Origin: Lineus longissimus
Taxonomy: Eukaryota > Nemertea > Pilidiophora > Heteronemertea > Lineidae
Length of the DNA stretch: 64,000 nucleotides
NCBI RefSeq assembly: GCF_910592395.1
Contig: NC_088310.1
Location: forward strand, 5,835,501 to 5,899,500
Direction: 5' to 3'
Position numbers and translations under genes: made by a program. The notes below the pieces were generated by a model, which saw only the letters and a list, made by a program, of their open reading frames with translations, had not been told where the DNA came from and did no database searches. This document shows positions 50,081 through 62,269 of this stretch, piece after piece (within the stretch, counting starts at the first letter, position 1; each line of letters starts with the position of its first letter).

Positions 50081-50105
50081 GTGTTCTCTGGCTGCTGAAG
50101 CTTAC

Positions 50106-51904
50106 TCAGTTTATGGCATGTCCATGAACAAAAATGCTCTCTGTCTGCTCCGCCTGTGTTTCCAGGGTCTCGACAGCCAGATACATATTGCAGGCGTTCG
50201 TCTCGTTAAAGCTGAAGCCATTGCAGGACGTATTGCGGACGCAGAGGATGGAGCAAATCGATTGGCTGCCACATGCCTCGGAGTTCATCAGCTTTGTCAT
50301 GATGGTGGATTGGGTCTCGAGCCTGGTGAAGGACTGGTCACACCCGTCCCCTGAAAGTGACAAAGTACTATATACTGGCATGAAATTTTGTGGTGCAGTT
50401 TATAAATGGGTGGCACTTCCCGTAACCGTCACTGTAAGACATTGGGTCAACCAGCCAAAACAGCATCGGTGGCATACTTAAAGGGGGACATAAGGCAAGA
50501 GCCAGTTGGTCAGACTAAGTCGCACAAAGTCCCCAATTGAGGTCTCTCATATCTCACTGTACATGTGCATCCAAAATCAACAACAACCGGGGTCGCAACG
50601 CCCCTTCAGCGCTCGCTTAGATGACAGGTGTGGATTCTGGACTGGGTGGGGTAAGGTGGTCCAAACACCAAAGTGGTGAAGATATCTGCATGTATTGAGC
50701 AAAAAGGGGGACACAAGGATATTGCATGCGGGGGATAAATTATAATTACCATTTATCTGCTCCGCTTTAATAAGAATAGCCCTGAGCGCAATGCTCCTCT
50801 GAGCCTCTTCCATGCCCTTTACATTCACCCTCGCAGTCGTACTGAAGAAGTCGCTGGTATCCCTGCTAAAAATCATAGGCCAGTCCGTGGATCCTGCCTC
50901 CATCTTCCTAACCGCAAGACCGTAAGGCGTTATTCTGTTGGCGTGGACACCAATACAATCGCCGGGTTGGACCTGGGTGTGAAGAAATATTTAAAGGACC
51001 ATTGCTATTATAAAGGGCAATATCACATATGTCACCAAGAAACTCTCGGCTGCCCACAGTCACTCCCTATTCTATTCAAGAGGTTTCCATTAACTAATAA
51101 GAAGCACTAATGAAATGTTAGCTGGATAACGATAGATCGGCGGACTGTCCTTCGAGCGATGGCTGTCTATATCTGTCTGCATCACGGAGTGGGCCTAAAT
51201 ACACATTTTGATCCGTGGTAATGCGTATATATAGTTTACCCAGTCTTTCAATATAATAAGACTCTTGTTTACCAATAGTTCCTTTTACCGTTTGAGGATC
51301 TACTGCGTCCGCCGCATCGGGTGATAAGAACTTTTCCTAAAGGGAGACAATAGGCATAATAGGTAGGAGCCAGGTGGGCAAGAGTGAGTTATCAAATGGC
51401 CCATGGGTGTCTCTACTATTTCACAGTGGACCCTAATCCCTACGGAGACGAATGATTCCGTAGCTCCTGCCCAATATAAACGTCATAACACCGCGGGCCA
51501 ACCTTTTGATGAAGATACGTTTGACCATGTTTACCTACCATAAAGGGCGTTGTCACAAGTACGGTTCCGTTCCCCTTTGGGGGCTTTACAACTTTCGTAG
51601 AATGTACCAGGTCAAGGGTTAGGTTCGCCCCTGGGACGGGCCTGAAGACGTCCAAATAATAACTGCCGCTGTTGCATAGGTTAAACATTTGCCATCCGAT
51701 GAGATATGCCTGCGTTTTGAATGTGAACGCGTCGGAAATGAAAATATTCAACCATCCTTGATATTTGTAAATGGATACGGAACCATCTGGCTCAACTCCC
51801 TGAAGTACTACACTCTTGCAGGGTAGCGAATCCGAGTAGATGAATCCAAATTGGAACAAAACGAACACAAAAAATAAGGAAGTCGTCTGTGTGGGCTTGA
51901 TCAT
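50106..51904 (-). CDS. Unrecognised secreted protein A with PAN/Apple-like C-terminus
   Basis: Function unknown. Three exons: 51539-51904, 50750-50972, 50106-50350; 277 aa. The N-terminus is a clear signal peptide (FFVFVLFQFGFIYSDS). Exons 1-2 encode what looks like a beta-sandwich module: YLIGWQMFN, YYLDVFRPVPGANLTLDLVHS, TPFMVQPGDCIGVH. This wording resembles extracellular modules of other invertebrate proteins that carry '...VQ.GD.IG' strands (inference). Exon 3 holds five or more cysteines with SCNGFSFNETNACNMY, a PAN/Apple-like pattern. N-glycosylation sequons are present. No membrane anchor is visible after the signal peptide. The gene is the mirror-image partner of B at 53626-55117, with the same three-exon plan and the same intron phases (0, then 1). 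Confidence 0.82.
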
Positions 51905-53625
51905 TGTGTGTAATTCGGTGGACTAATTCAAGTTGTCCCCAGCACATGACTGTGACTTCAAATACAATTGGATGCTTTTCTCAACTAGGTGTTCTTAAAG
52001 GTTGAGTAGACCCACCGCTATGTTGACGGCCGTCACAAATCATCTAATAAAATTGCAACTTTACATTTATAAGTTCTGGTATATGACATTTTCTTAAAAA
52101 GTACCAATTTTATAAATTCTAGAAGGTTTCTGATGAAAATCTAAAACAGCTATGCGAGCGAAAGTGTACCAATGCGTCGATGACGGCCATCGGATTACGG
52201 ACACTATAGGGAAAATGTAATTCTCTTTAACAAAATCACTGAAAATCTCACCCAAATACGAAAAGTACATATTTGTCTCTCATGTTTTCACACCGTTTCG
52301 CTATGTGACATTCAAAGATGCAACCTCTTCCGGCAAATGTGTTTTTATTGACACCACAAACAGAAATATCGACAACCGTCCCTGCAAACAGTGGACTAAC
52401 ACTAACCCTTAACCTCAGAAATCGAGGTAACACAGGAAAACTAATTACTCTATCAAATGTACTTGTCCTTGCATCTGGTTGCGACGTTGTCCTCAAAAGA
52501 CCGATTTGGGATGAAGGGATGGTTTGTGAAGTATCTCAGTTTGCAACAATGGTCATTGCGCTCGTGCGGCTAGCCCTGTTGTTGAAGGAACTAGAAGTAC
52601 CAATTGGTACATTCCACTCCCCAAGAATGCGCTTTTCTATCAGGTAGCTCGCCAGAAGGACCACACCCGAAATCCATCCCAGTTTGCCCTATTTGTTCGT
52701 TTTAAAATGGAAAAACGGAAAAAAACGAGATCCAAGAGGGTCGTGTTTGGTGTGAGGTGATATTCACGTCAGTCATTTGGTTGTGACTATGTCCTCATAA
52801 GACATTAATACAAAATACATGTACAAATGTATGAATACAATTGAGACAGGGAATATATGGACCAGACCCTGGTTGCTCTAAAATACATGTAATATGTTAA
52901 CATTAAGTCCGGCGTTTGCTGTGACCAAGGTAATAACATGCCTGTATCAGCGTCTTTCCAAAACAAATCTACCTGTATCAACGGAGGGTTTTAGAGGGTT
53001 TGTGAAATTTTTCGTTGCTGTCAAATACCAAAAGATCTTGCGGAGACACCCCGGCCATCGGGACCTAAATTCAGGAGATACGGTCTAAAGTTATCAATAC
53101 ATATACAATACAATGATGACACGTATATAACTGAAGATAATGTTCTGGATCGATCTAGGTTGACTTGGTCCGGTGTGCGTGTACAGTAGAAAATGGGCAC
53201 GGGTGTGCGATCCAAGTTATCCGATGGTCATTACGTTATGTCCTCGGTAGATTTCGTAGAATAGCAATTACTGAAGCAGTATTTGGTCGGTGAAACTGGA
53301 GTATTATAGCAGAGCCACGTTATTGTTTATTTTACATCCTGGCCAACTCCATTATTTGATCGGCGAAGCCTTTCAGAAAAACAGGCAAATAATAAAGCTG
53401 TAAGCGCCGATAATTGCTGAAATAAAATATTTATGCGAACGCAAACTTGTGAGGACTTTGGGTAAAAGACCATCGTCTTCATAATACTATATGTGTCTGG
53501 AGTGATGTTGCTTTTTTATCATTGGAATTCTTTGCATCTGAAAGTACAGTATCTTCTCCCAAGCGAAACTGTCTCCGCATGCTAAGCATGGTGGCGATTG
53601 TCTATAATCCGTGCCAAAGACCGCC
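51905..53625. promoter_or_regulatory. Divergent space between paralogues A and B
   Basis: 1.7 kb between two head-to-head starts. It contains an open frame at 52318-52647 (+) whose first half reads like a beta-strand repeat (TTVPANSGLTLTLNLRNRGNTG). It has no start context or partner exons and may be a decayed exon. Promoters of both genes should lie here, but I cannot place elements. Confidence 0.4.
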
Positions 53626-55117
53626 ATGTTGTTTTTAACTTGGTCACTCCTGTTTGTGCCGATTTTCACATTGTGTCTGCATTCAACTTTTTCAAGGGCA
53701 AAAAAGCTTCCAGAATGTAAGAAGGGGTACTTCCGAGGGACTGAGCCAAAAGCCCAGCCAGGCAAATATAGAGGAAAGTTGACTATCTGCATTGCAGCGG
53801 TGTGCACCTTTCAACAAGAGGGATATCTTATCGGATGGGAACTCTACAATAAATGGAATAGTACCTCATATTTTGTGGACATTTTCAGGCCCGTCTCTGG
53901 TGTCAATGCGGCCTTTGACTTGGTGCATTCGACGGAAGTTGTACCCCCCTATAATGGGTGGGGTAACAATATCATCCCGATGATAACACCATTCAAGGTA
54001 TTTTGATATTTTCGACTCGCGTGTCTTTGTATTATGGTTGCGTCCGTGTCGGGATGGTCGCTGCACAATCATGTCGTATAATCGCTGTCTCCGTAGTCTT
54101 TTGTCTTTGCAGACCATGGTCCATATGCTCGGAATAGATCATATTTTTAACGATCAAGATGATTTATTTAGCTATTAGTTCATCATTGTTCAATGATAAG
54201 AGTGGAACAATAATTCCTGGTACGCCGGTTGTGAAATATTGCCTGGCGCATATGATTTTGTTGGTATTTCTTCAGGTTCAAACTGGTGACCATATTGGCA
54301 TCCATAGCGCACAAATTGGCAACAATGCCAAATATGGTTTGGCATGCAGATTCGATTCGGGCAATGATGAAGTTATTTCGGACTCAACCAAAGTCAACGC
54401 GGACCTGGTCTTCAACCAGAGAGTCTACCTTAGTGGTCATGAAGTGTGGACCAAGGATACCAGTTTGAGGGCTATCGTCATGGATATGGTCGCCGAAGGA
54501 GGTACATTACATACTGATCAGGGTCTGCCCATAAAACGATTTACATGTATATCAAATCTAACTAGAATTCTAGATCAACGACCCCTCCCTCCTGAACATA
54601 TGATGAGACAATCTCAATTATATAACACAACCCTTCTTACTTATACTCACCATCATGAACGATCCCTTCCCTTGTGAAAAACCTACAGCCGAGATAATTA
54701 CGCAGGGCATGGACCGGATGAGTTTGGCTCAGTGTTCTAGATCTGATGACAAGTCATTGATTATCTGTCTCACCAGCCGTCTCCCGGTCAGTCTTTACTG
54801 TCTTTCCATTCCTTGGTTGTTCCATAATTGTGGTGCTTGATAGCTTTGACTCTCATTCTGTTTCAGGTACTGATTGCCAGGAGTCTTTCGTCAGTCAAGG
54901 AGGCGAATCTGACATCGATGTCGTCACAACATTGTTACAATCGCATCTGTCTGGTAGCGTCTTTGATTGTGCCAGAAGTTGTAAAGACCACCTAACGTGC
55001 AATGGCTTCAGTTCCGACAATAATACGGGTACCTGTAACCTGTATCTTGCAACAAGGACAACAACATTGCAACCAACGCAGCCAAAGAACTTCTGGTACT
55101 CAATCAACTTTCCTTGA
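53626..55117 (+). CDS. Unrecognised secreted protein B, paralogue of A
   Basis: Function unknown. Three exons: 53626-53997, 54276-54501, 54867-55117; 282 aa. Signal peptide MLFLTWSLLFVPIFTLCL. Shared with A in the same order: GYLIGWELYN, YFVDIFRPVSGVNAAFDLVHS, TPFKVQTGDHIGIH, a middle section ending in SLRAIVMDM, and a C-terminal CARSCKDHLTCNGFSSDNN stretch with a PAN/Apple-like cysteine spacing. The ATG at 53626 is chosen because it opens the signal peptide with a CCGCCATG context. Clear but moderate similarity between A and B points to an old inverted duplication. Intron phases are conserved. Confidence 0.82.
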
Positions 55118-57819
55118 TGAGTCTTCAATGCGAACACACGATTGGTTGTGCTTTTGAGACAAATCGGCCCATGGACAACACAGTGAGAAAATTAAGCAGT
55201 AATATGTTGCCACCATCTGTTAAACGCTGGGTCGAACGCCAGGGGAATGGAGAAGGAACAACCGGAAAACTCATTTACTAGCTGTTTCATTATTTCTTTT
55301 CCAATCGAATGAACCTATTACCACGGATGTATAGCACATATCCGTGCTATTACCATCATTCCACATGAATATGCACTCCAGACGCAGTGGACCGGCCTCG
55401 TCCTGTCGCCAAGGAAAGACGATCAGGATGACGAAGTGGACTGCACAGGGATCTGAATGAATACCGCGCCCAGACGGAACTTGATGACAGGATGAGGACA
55501 CAGAGTGCATCAGGAGATGAAGAGTCTGCACACGGCAGACAGCTTGTCCATTATCAAGGGGCAGAGTCATATGAATACAACATCCCCTTATCACTGTGGA
55601 ACATTGATATAACTATAGCATGACTAACCAGGACACTGCTATAGCAAGGACGCATATCTTTGCTTTGGCTGTGGCTCCATCGCTACGTCCTAAATCATTT
55701 AAAAAAACGAGGACACCTCTTATAAGGACATCCTCTGGCTGCTTCAGATCTGCAATGTCGAGGACGCTTCCTCGCGAAGGACACATTGTATATTTCACCT
55801 CTGATAATCGGACAATTCTTTATGAAGACTATCTTTTGAATCTTTCACCTCTGTAAATGAGGACACTTCCAAATTAAAAAATATCATGTGTTATTTTCAC
55901 CTCTGTAATGAGGACATCTCTTCATAGTGCAAGACAGTCAAAAGAAAACAGCAACATTCAAAGGAGAATTCATTTTATGTACTCTGTATTCGCTAAAGTT
56001 CCTACACTGTGTCAAGAAAACTTTTACAAAGATTAAATAGAACAATGTAACAATTATATTTTGTCATCCAATTTTCCAAAGGTCAACAACTCCATTGGTT
56101 AAATCACCATCCCATGACCTTTGGAAGGCCAATTAGCACACTTTAGCTGTGAACGCCCAAATATTATGACATAAATGTGATAATGATTAAGAAAACAGTT
56201 TCATACAGAATAGGCAGCAATACGGAACATGAAGGAATGATGATTTTTGTAGTTCAAGAGTTGAGATCAGTTGTCAGCAGAGTACTTATATTTCTATAAA
56301 TAATTATATCCCTAGTTCAATCTATTATAACAATACTAAATGATTATTTGATCACAACAATGATTATAAGGTGTAAATTGAATACAATATTGATTTCAGA
56401 AAAATATAAATATATGATTACCATGTCGAATAAAGATTTCAGGTAAAGAGAATTTTCTAGATCTCCATCCTTATCAGAGACTTCTTGAAGACTGTACACC
56501 GTGAAATTTTTGCTAGCATTTTATCACGGTTCACAGTAAGTTCCTATTGAGTAGTATGAAGTTTATATAAACCTGAAGAAAGTTTGTTTTAAAAACAATC
56601 AACAGAATAGGACCAAATTTTGTCTGCTGTATCTAATGGTCAACAACAGAATTAGAAAGTTAACTCCTGAGGAAAGATGGCTGAAACACGAAGGTGATTC
56701 ATTCAGTTGATTATGTCAAAATAAACCTTGGTTTCATTTCATCGGAGACCGATAATTTATCCAGAAAAATTTCGACCCCGTTTACGCCATGCATATAGGA
56801 CTACACCATTTCAATATCGCCATCTTTACACAAATAGGCTGATCAAAATCACACACTCACTTTTAAAAGCCTGTTCCCCCTGCCGAAGTGATAATGAACA
56901 CAAATTCACTGCACATGCAATACATGTATCAAAGTCATGTGCAGTAGCGTAGTAAGGGTCGGAATCTTTACAAAAATTTCATATATTAACAATTTGACTA
57001 TTCATACATTAACAATTTAACTATTCATACATTAACAATTTATCTAAGTGTAAATTACATGCGATGCAAATGATCATGAACCCGTACAAAAAAGTTTGGT
57101 CATTTTCAATCAGCTGTGCCGACAACTTTATTTTAGCGCTCATCCATAAACATCAATGTTTCACAAAGGAGGGTGGGGTAAGGCCTTGTTAAGATAGTCT
57201 TTTCAGGTAAAACATTGGTCGATTGTAGCCCCTACACACTAGGTAGTCATAAATACTTTATGATGGGACTTGCGGAGGGGTCAAATTCAATTCTAAAGTT
57301 GTGAGGATTGTGACACACATTGATGTTGATGGGTTTATCACACAGGTGCCATTTTTAAAGACCTGATTACACCACAGTTTGCTGCTTCGTTCGCTTGTTT
57401 TGCATTTGAAATGTGCCCTGCAGTGAGAAATACAGCAGCAGCAAATTGCTGGTAGTGGAATCAGGCCTTCATGATTTATGCAATCGTGCTGCTAGGCTGT
57501 GCGATGCTGTACGTCATCTTAAGGATATGTACTGGTTAGCTACCTATGCTGTAAACTGCCAATTTTCATGCTGCTTTATTTTGACCATTAGCAAAAATTT
57601 CTACAAATATAAAAATTCACAATTTTCATTTTGTTGCAATACGAAATTCCTTTCGTTTTTTCAATCCCCAAAAAAAATTTTATTTGTCATTTGAAAAAAT
57701 TTCAGCAAGAATTTTGCAGCTTATGGCATTGGACTTCATTTTAACAACATTATAGTCCATTAATCAACAGTTGCTGCTGGTGCAGTACCCGGTATCACCA
57801 GAATCTCTAGTGTAAATAA
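55118..57819. other. Spacer between gene B and MTARC
   Basis: 2.7 kb, AT-rich. The first part has a 70-base stretch (about 55375-55445) related to one near 62489. A 23-bp tandem repeat lies at about 56980-57045. A minus-strand AATAAA near 57577-57582 may end MTARC. No gene seen. Confidence 0.45.
56980..57045 (+). repeat. 23-bp tandem repeat, about 2.7 copies
   Basis: Unit close to ATTCATACATTAACAATTTAACT, repeated head to tail with one or two changes per copy. Confidence 0.85.
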
Positions 57820-60160
57820 TTAATAATATGCAGCGAATACTTCATCGCCAACCCTGATCTTCCCTCCTTTACCATTGATGGCCAGATTCACCCCAAGGAG
57901 TGGAGCATTGCCAAATTTCTGCTCTGGTCGTCCAAGACGATACCTGAAGCAAAATAAAAGTAGTCTGTCACAACACAGGTACAATACACCAATGGGCACA
58001 CTTATCAAATATTTGCACCTTTGGAATAATTTTGACGAATTTGCCAATATGATGGTCTTCTCCATCACATTTCATATAAAACTATATGAAACTTGTAGGA
58101 AGATTGATGCCTCCACCAATCAGGGCACCTCTCAATAAAGGACACTGTTTTTGCATCAAAATAAATGAAATTTACGTCTTTTGCTCAGGGATGAACACTT
58201 TTCAATGGATCATTTTCAATAACTCTGAATAATCCGTTAGATGACTTACTTTCTCATGGTTGTGAGTGGTTCTGCTTTATCGTCAGGCTTATTCCCCACA
58301 TCCTGGTCAATGGTCACAACCACACACCTGTGACATGGTTTCACCTGGAAGAACTTACTTGAGCCAATTGTCACATATTCAAACTTGTCCTGGAAAGGAG
58401 AGAATGAAGGAATGTAGAGTCAATTCACTTGGAATTGTTCCAACTCGAGTTTTGGGTATATTTCTGAACTAAGGATTGAAGTATGGTACGTTACTAGCCT
58501 GACTGAAAATTTGATCACAAAGTAACACGTTACACAGCCTTCCTGATGTACATGCATGCCAGTTAAGGGTACCTGTTTACAGAAAACACTCACTTCCTCA
58601 TAAGGATTGCAGTCATCAATGAGAATATTAGCACGGTAGAGACTTGCATCAGTCTGCTTCTCACAACGGGAGTTGAGGTCATCAACGGACTCTTGGCTTA
58701 GGAGATTGTAGGCACTGAAGTCTTGGAAGCCAACCTGAAAAGTATCAATTATGGATCAATGGTCAATCAATGAAAGGGTATCCCGCCTAAAAACTAAGTC
58801 CGAAATCTCCACCCTAACAGGTATGACTAAGAGAATATGTAAGGCATTGCTATTTCAGAGCAATGCATGAGAAGATGGGCAATGGGGTGATACTGTACAC
58901 GTATTTTCAAAAGACATGCTATAACAAGTTTAGAACATCTCTACATCCATGTTAACTCAAAACTCTAGAAACTTTGTACCTCATCCCCCTTCCTGGAAAG
59001 ATTGTCGAATGACTTCTTCGCAAGCGTCATGTCCCTCTTTGGAAGTCTAGGATCTGCATAGGCAAATGACACATCATCACGACCAAGGAATTTACAAATC
59101 CAAGCCTTAGGCTCTGGCCCACAATCCAATGCCTCGATAGGCTCACCCCATACTCTGAAACAAAGGAAAAGACGGTAAAGAGATTAACAGATGATATGAT
59201 TGAGAATTACATGACCTCACCCAAGTTGAAAATGGCACTGCAGGGGGAAAACGCCCAAGACAGTTGGAAAAATCAAAATGCCATTTTTTTGGTGAAATGG
59301 AGCTGGTATCATTACTTACTTCATCATCCTGATCCTCTCTGTATCAATAGGAGCATTAGGATCCAAGATGAGGGTGTCCATATCTGGTGCATCAACATGC
59401 AGTTTGTCACCATGGAAACTGGTGCGGATGATAGCCAAGCGTGGATCCCCAGGTACTGTCTTCTGAGACAGGAATGTACCATTGTCATCAATGACCATCC
59501 AATGCCTGTAATTGAAAAAATGTGTTGAGTTGGTAACATAAAACATACGAGATGCCAGCAAAAGATTTTCAGTATGAATCTTAAATAACCCCACTAAAAT
59601 CACTGAAGGTCCCCAGCCCATGGTCAGATGGTGTAGTGGCGTCTCAAAAAGCAGGGTACCTTTAAACTTTTTCTCTGGCTGACAGTGACAATTTACAAAG
59701 ACTTTTTAGTTTTTACTCAACTGATTCTGATGCAAGTTACAGCATTTACACTTCAGTGTCATAATTCTTTTGCACTAAATAAAACAGAGAATCGTATACT
59801 TTCAACCTTAGAGTAAGTACTCTAGCTACTACTTGTACATACACACGGCATAGGGGTAGGCCTACTTGGTCATATTCACTGATGCATGCGGCGTATCCTG
59901 ATTGTGTACCAATACTAGAATAGATATACTTGCCTGTCCAAAAACGGACCAACTTTCAGTCCGAAGTGATCACACTCCGCTTCTTGCACCATGATGCCTC
60001 CACATGACTTGATCGGATGAATAAAAAGTCCGGAAACCTTGCCAACAAGACCATTCTGCTTTTTGTGGAAGTAATAAGCAGCAGCAAGCTTGACACCGGC
60101 CACAAGACCCAAACCAATTAAGGCAGGAGGGACGGTCGACAAAAACTTTGAGTCTGCCAT
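57820..60160 (-). CDS. MTARC: MOSC-domain mitochondrial amidoxime-reducing component
   Basis: Molybdenum-cofactor enzyme of the mitochondrial outer membrane that, with cytochrome b5 and its reductase, reduces N-hydroxylated substrates. Six exons: 59934-60160, 59320-59505, 58980-59154, 58594-58734, 58250-58389, 57820-57943; 330 aa (human about 335). Residues 10-31 form the N-terminal anchor. The MOSC-N domain follows with VSGLFIHPIKSCGGIMVQEAEC, then the MOSC core with DVSFAYADPRLPKRDM, FQVKPCHRCVVVTIDQDVG (C262 and C265; one should be the Mo-binding cysteine), RPLG-like YRLGRPEQKFGNAPLLGVN, and IRVGDEVF near the end. Intron 1 (59506-59933) has a GC donor. One gene, so A/B paralogues are not separated here. 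Lies on the same strand as C. Confidence 0.96.
59506..59933 (-). other. GC-AG intron of MTARC
   Basis: Donor reads AG|GCAAGT and the acceptor ends TTACAG. Only the GC border joins FLDR to HWMVIDD in frame; the nearby GTATAT would break the frame. Confidence 0.85.
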
Positions 60161-61582
60161 TTTGGCGATTTGTTACATCCTCGATGACAACTTCGAGGGA
60201 TGTCGGATTTTTCCTTGAAACGACAGGTGACGCCACCATTAGTTCATGTGTTGGCAACTACTGCAGCGCCATCTCCAGAGAAAATGATATAAAAATTTAT
60301 AGCTGTAAAACCGGACAGAAGACGTTTCGACTGCCCTCTCAATGGAGTCCTTGCGTGGATTAAAGATGGGTCGGGGATGGAATCGGTTACACAGCATTCT
60401 CTGGAGCAACCCAGAAGTATTAAGGTAGCAGGAAGGGGTGGGCGTTTGTGGTTTCTGAGTGTGAGGGGATATAGCGGTGTCTGTTGACTGTGCTTTAAGA
60501 GAAACTAGGCATGATGCCATGCATGTGGTTTCAGTATTAGATCTTTCATTCAGACACATGACTGAAATTGATTGCCGCTATCTTGGATGTCAGCATCCGG
60601 AGATTCAGGGTTTTGACAATCCTACGTCATAAACTGTGTCGCCAGTTCAGACTGTAAATCCTATTCAGGCCGAATTAGTGCCACTTTCTCTCATAAAACT
60701 TTTTCACAACACACGGTAGAAAGACAGTGAACATTCTGCGATGTGACAAGTGACACTTCAACAGTCTGGCAAGAAGTTGTTCGATCACACTGCTGAGACA
60801 TTATAGAGAGAAACAACATTATTTTTTTTGTGAGAGGAACCTATTTATTAATTGTGGAATGCAGTCAAAATGTGAATTTTATCTATTGTAGTGCACCCAT
60901 ACGCTTAGCAAGAGGCATAATTAGGATTTATAAGCAATGTGCCGAGTAATGCTCCCTGTCTTTGTCTGAGATTATGGAGAATGTGTTCGTGGGCCACTAT
61001 TGATCCCAGTTAGGCATTACGAAATGTTAGTCCCATCGTTCAAGTTTTTTATCTGACTGACGATGTGCAGGGTGTCATCCGAGCTGGGAATATCCTCTTA
61101 TCAAACTTCGTTTGGCGACAATACATATACCGCTGCGACGGTCCAGACATTTTACTTTCTGAACAATCCGGCCAGTAAGAGTTGTTGCGTCATTCGGATG
61201 CTGTATGGGCCGCGAAGTCATTATTTAGCCTATATCTTTGACAGCCCCTCCAATGACGTCTCGCACAGTATACCAGCATGGAACAAATTGGACAGACGTA
61301 ACTACATTTTAGCAAGGTCAGCATTTGACTATTAGTTTTTATGGTATTGCAACACGACTATCAGATTGTGAATCAAGCAAGCAACTGCGCCATTTGATGT
61401 CTTAATATAATCATGAGAATGTCGTATTCACAATCGGTTTGTCATCGAGTCACCACAAAGTGTCTATTCCGAGTCTCTTTGAGTCCTTGCCTTTGGGGAA
61501 TGGGAAATGAAACTTCCAAGTAACCACCGCGATGGAACGCTAGGATGAAACACTCCGCATCCCATCCTCAAGAGGTGATTCC
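60161..61582. other. Spacer between MTARC and gene C
   Basis: 1.4 kb; should hold the MTARC promoter and the 3' flank of C. An open frame at 61063-61335 (+) shows no family likeness. No gene seen. Confidence 0.4.
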
Positions 61583-62269
61583 TCAAAGACTATGCTTCCT
61601 CTGCCGCTGCTGTTGATATTGCCCCGGTCCCCCCGGTCCAGGTTGGTAGCGATGGAAATGTGGCGGGGGCAGCAGGTGCGGCCTGTGCATCTGTTGATGA
61701 GGGACGATGAACGTTGGGCGGGGCCCGTGCTCAGGATGCCAGCGTCCGTTTGGGTCGACCTCCTGAAACGATATCTCCAAATATCAAGGCTTCAATCAAA
61801 GACTAGGATCATGCCGATCCACCGTCGTTGTGCGTGAGGAGACTTTAGGACTGTTATTCACCGCCGATAAGTCGGCATGACTGGATGTTCCAACCAAACG
61901 ACCAATTCTTTTTCAATCTTCTTCGTTTTTTTCTTCGAGAAGCTAACAACGAAAAAGTTCGTTGAGCCGGGTGATTAATCAAATGCTCATATATAGATGA
62001 CTTTATTGGGCAGGATGAAAGGATTTTGACGACATCATATCGAATGATGACGTAGCCAGCCAGAGTGGCATGGTGCAACGCTTGAATGAACTTACCCTGA
62101 CAGCTTCACACGTCATTATGCCATTCCTCCATGCATAAACCCCCAGGTATGACCGTTTCTCAGGCCATGGTCCGTCAAAGTAGACATACTGAAGGTTCCT
62201 GGCGTAGACGTGGGGGTTCTGGACGTAGCGACGTTGGCCTTCGTCCGCAGATGCGGTGCTTTCCGGCAT
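61583..62269 (-). CDS. Unrecognised small protein C
   Basis: Function unknown. Two exons, 62096-62269 and 61583-61762, phase 0, 117 aa if the ATG at 62269 is the start; further upstream exons are possible. Exon 1 carries NPHVYARNLQYVYFDGPWPEKR, then SYLGVYAWRNGIMTCEAVR. Exon 2 is rich in His, Pro and Gln (HRPHLLPPPHFHRYQPGPGG) and ends KHSL. No signal peptide or membrane segment is seen. The exon 1 module is shared with D, on the other strand 1.1-1.4 kb away, with the same exon end point. I know no named family with this pattern. Confidence 0.65.

Larger units (their letters stand above)
48164..50105. other. Spacer between SPRTN and gene A
   Basis: Contains a likely SPRTN poly(A) signal near 48870 (AATAAA), a G-run near 49400 and two small tandem repeats. 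An open frame at 49713-50015 shows no family likeness and no splice context. I see no gene. Confidence 0.5.

Noticed and set aside
53611-53625. Earlier start for gene B
   Set aside because: That position is GTG; the first true ATG is at 53626 and opens the signal peptide directly.
59315-59541. Alternative open frames over MTARC exon 2
   Set aside because: Shadows of the MOSC exon in other frames and strand.
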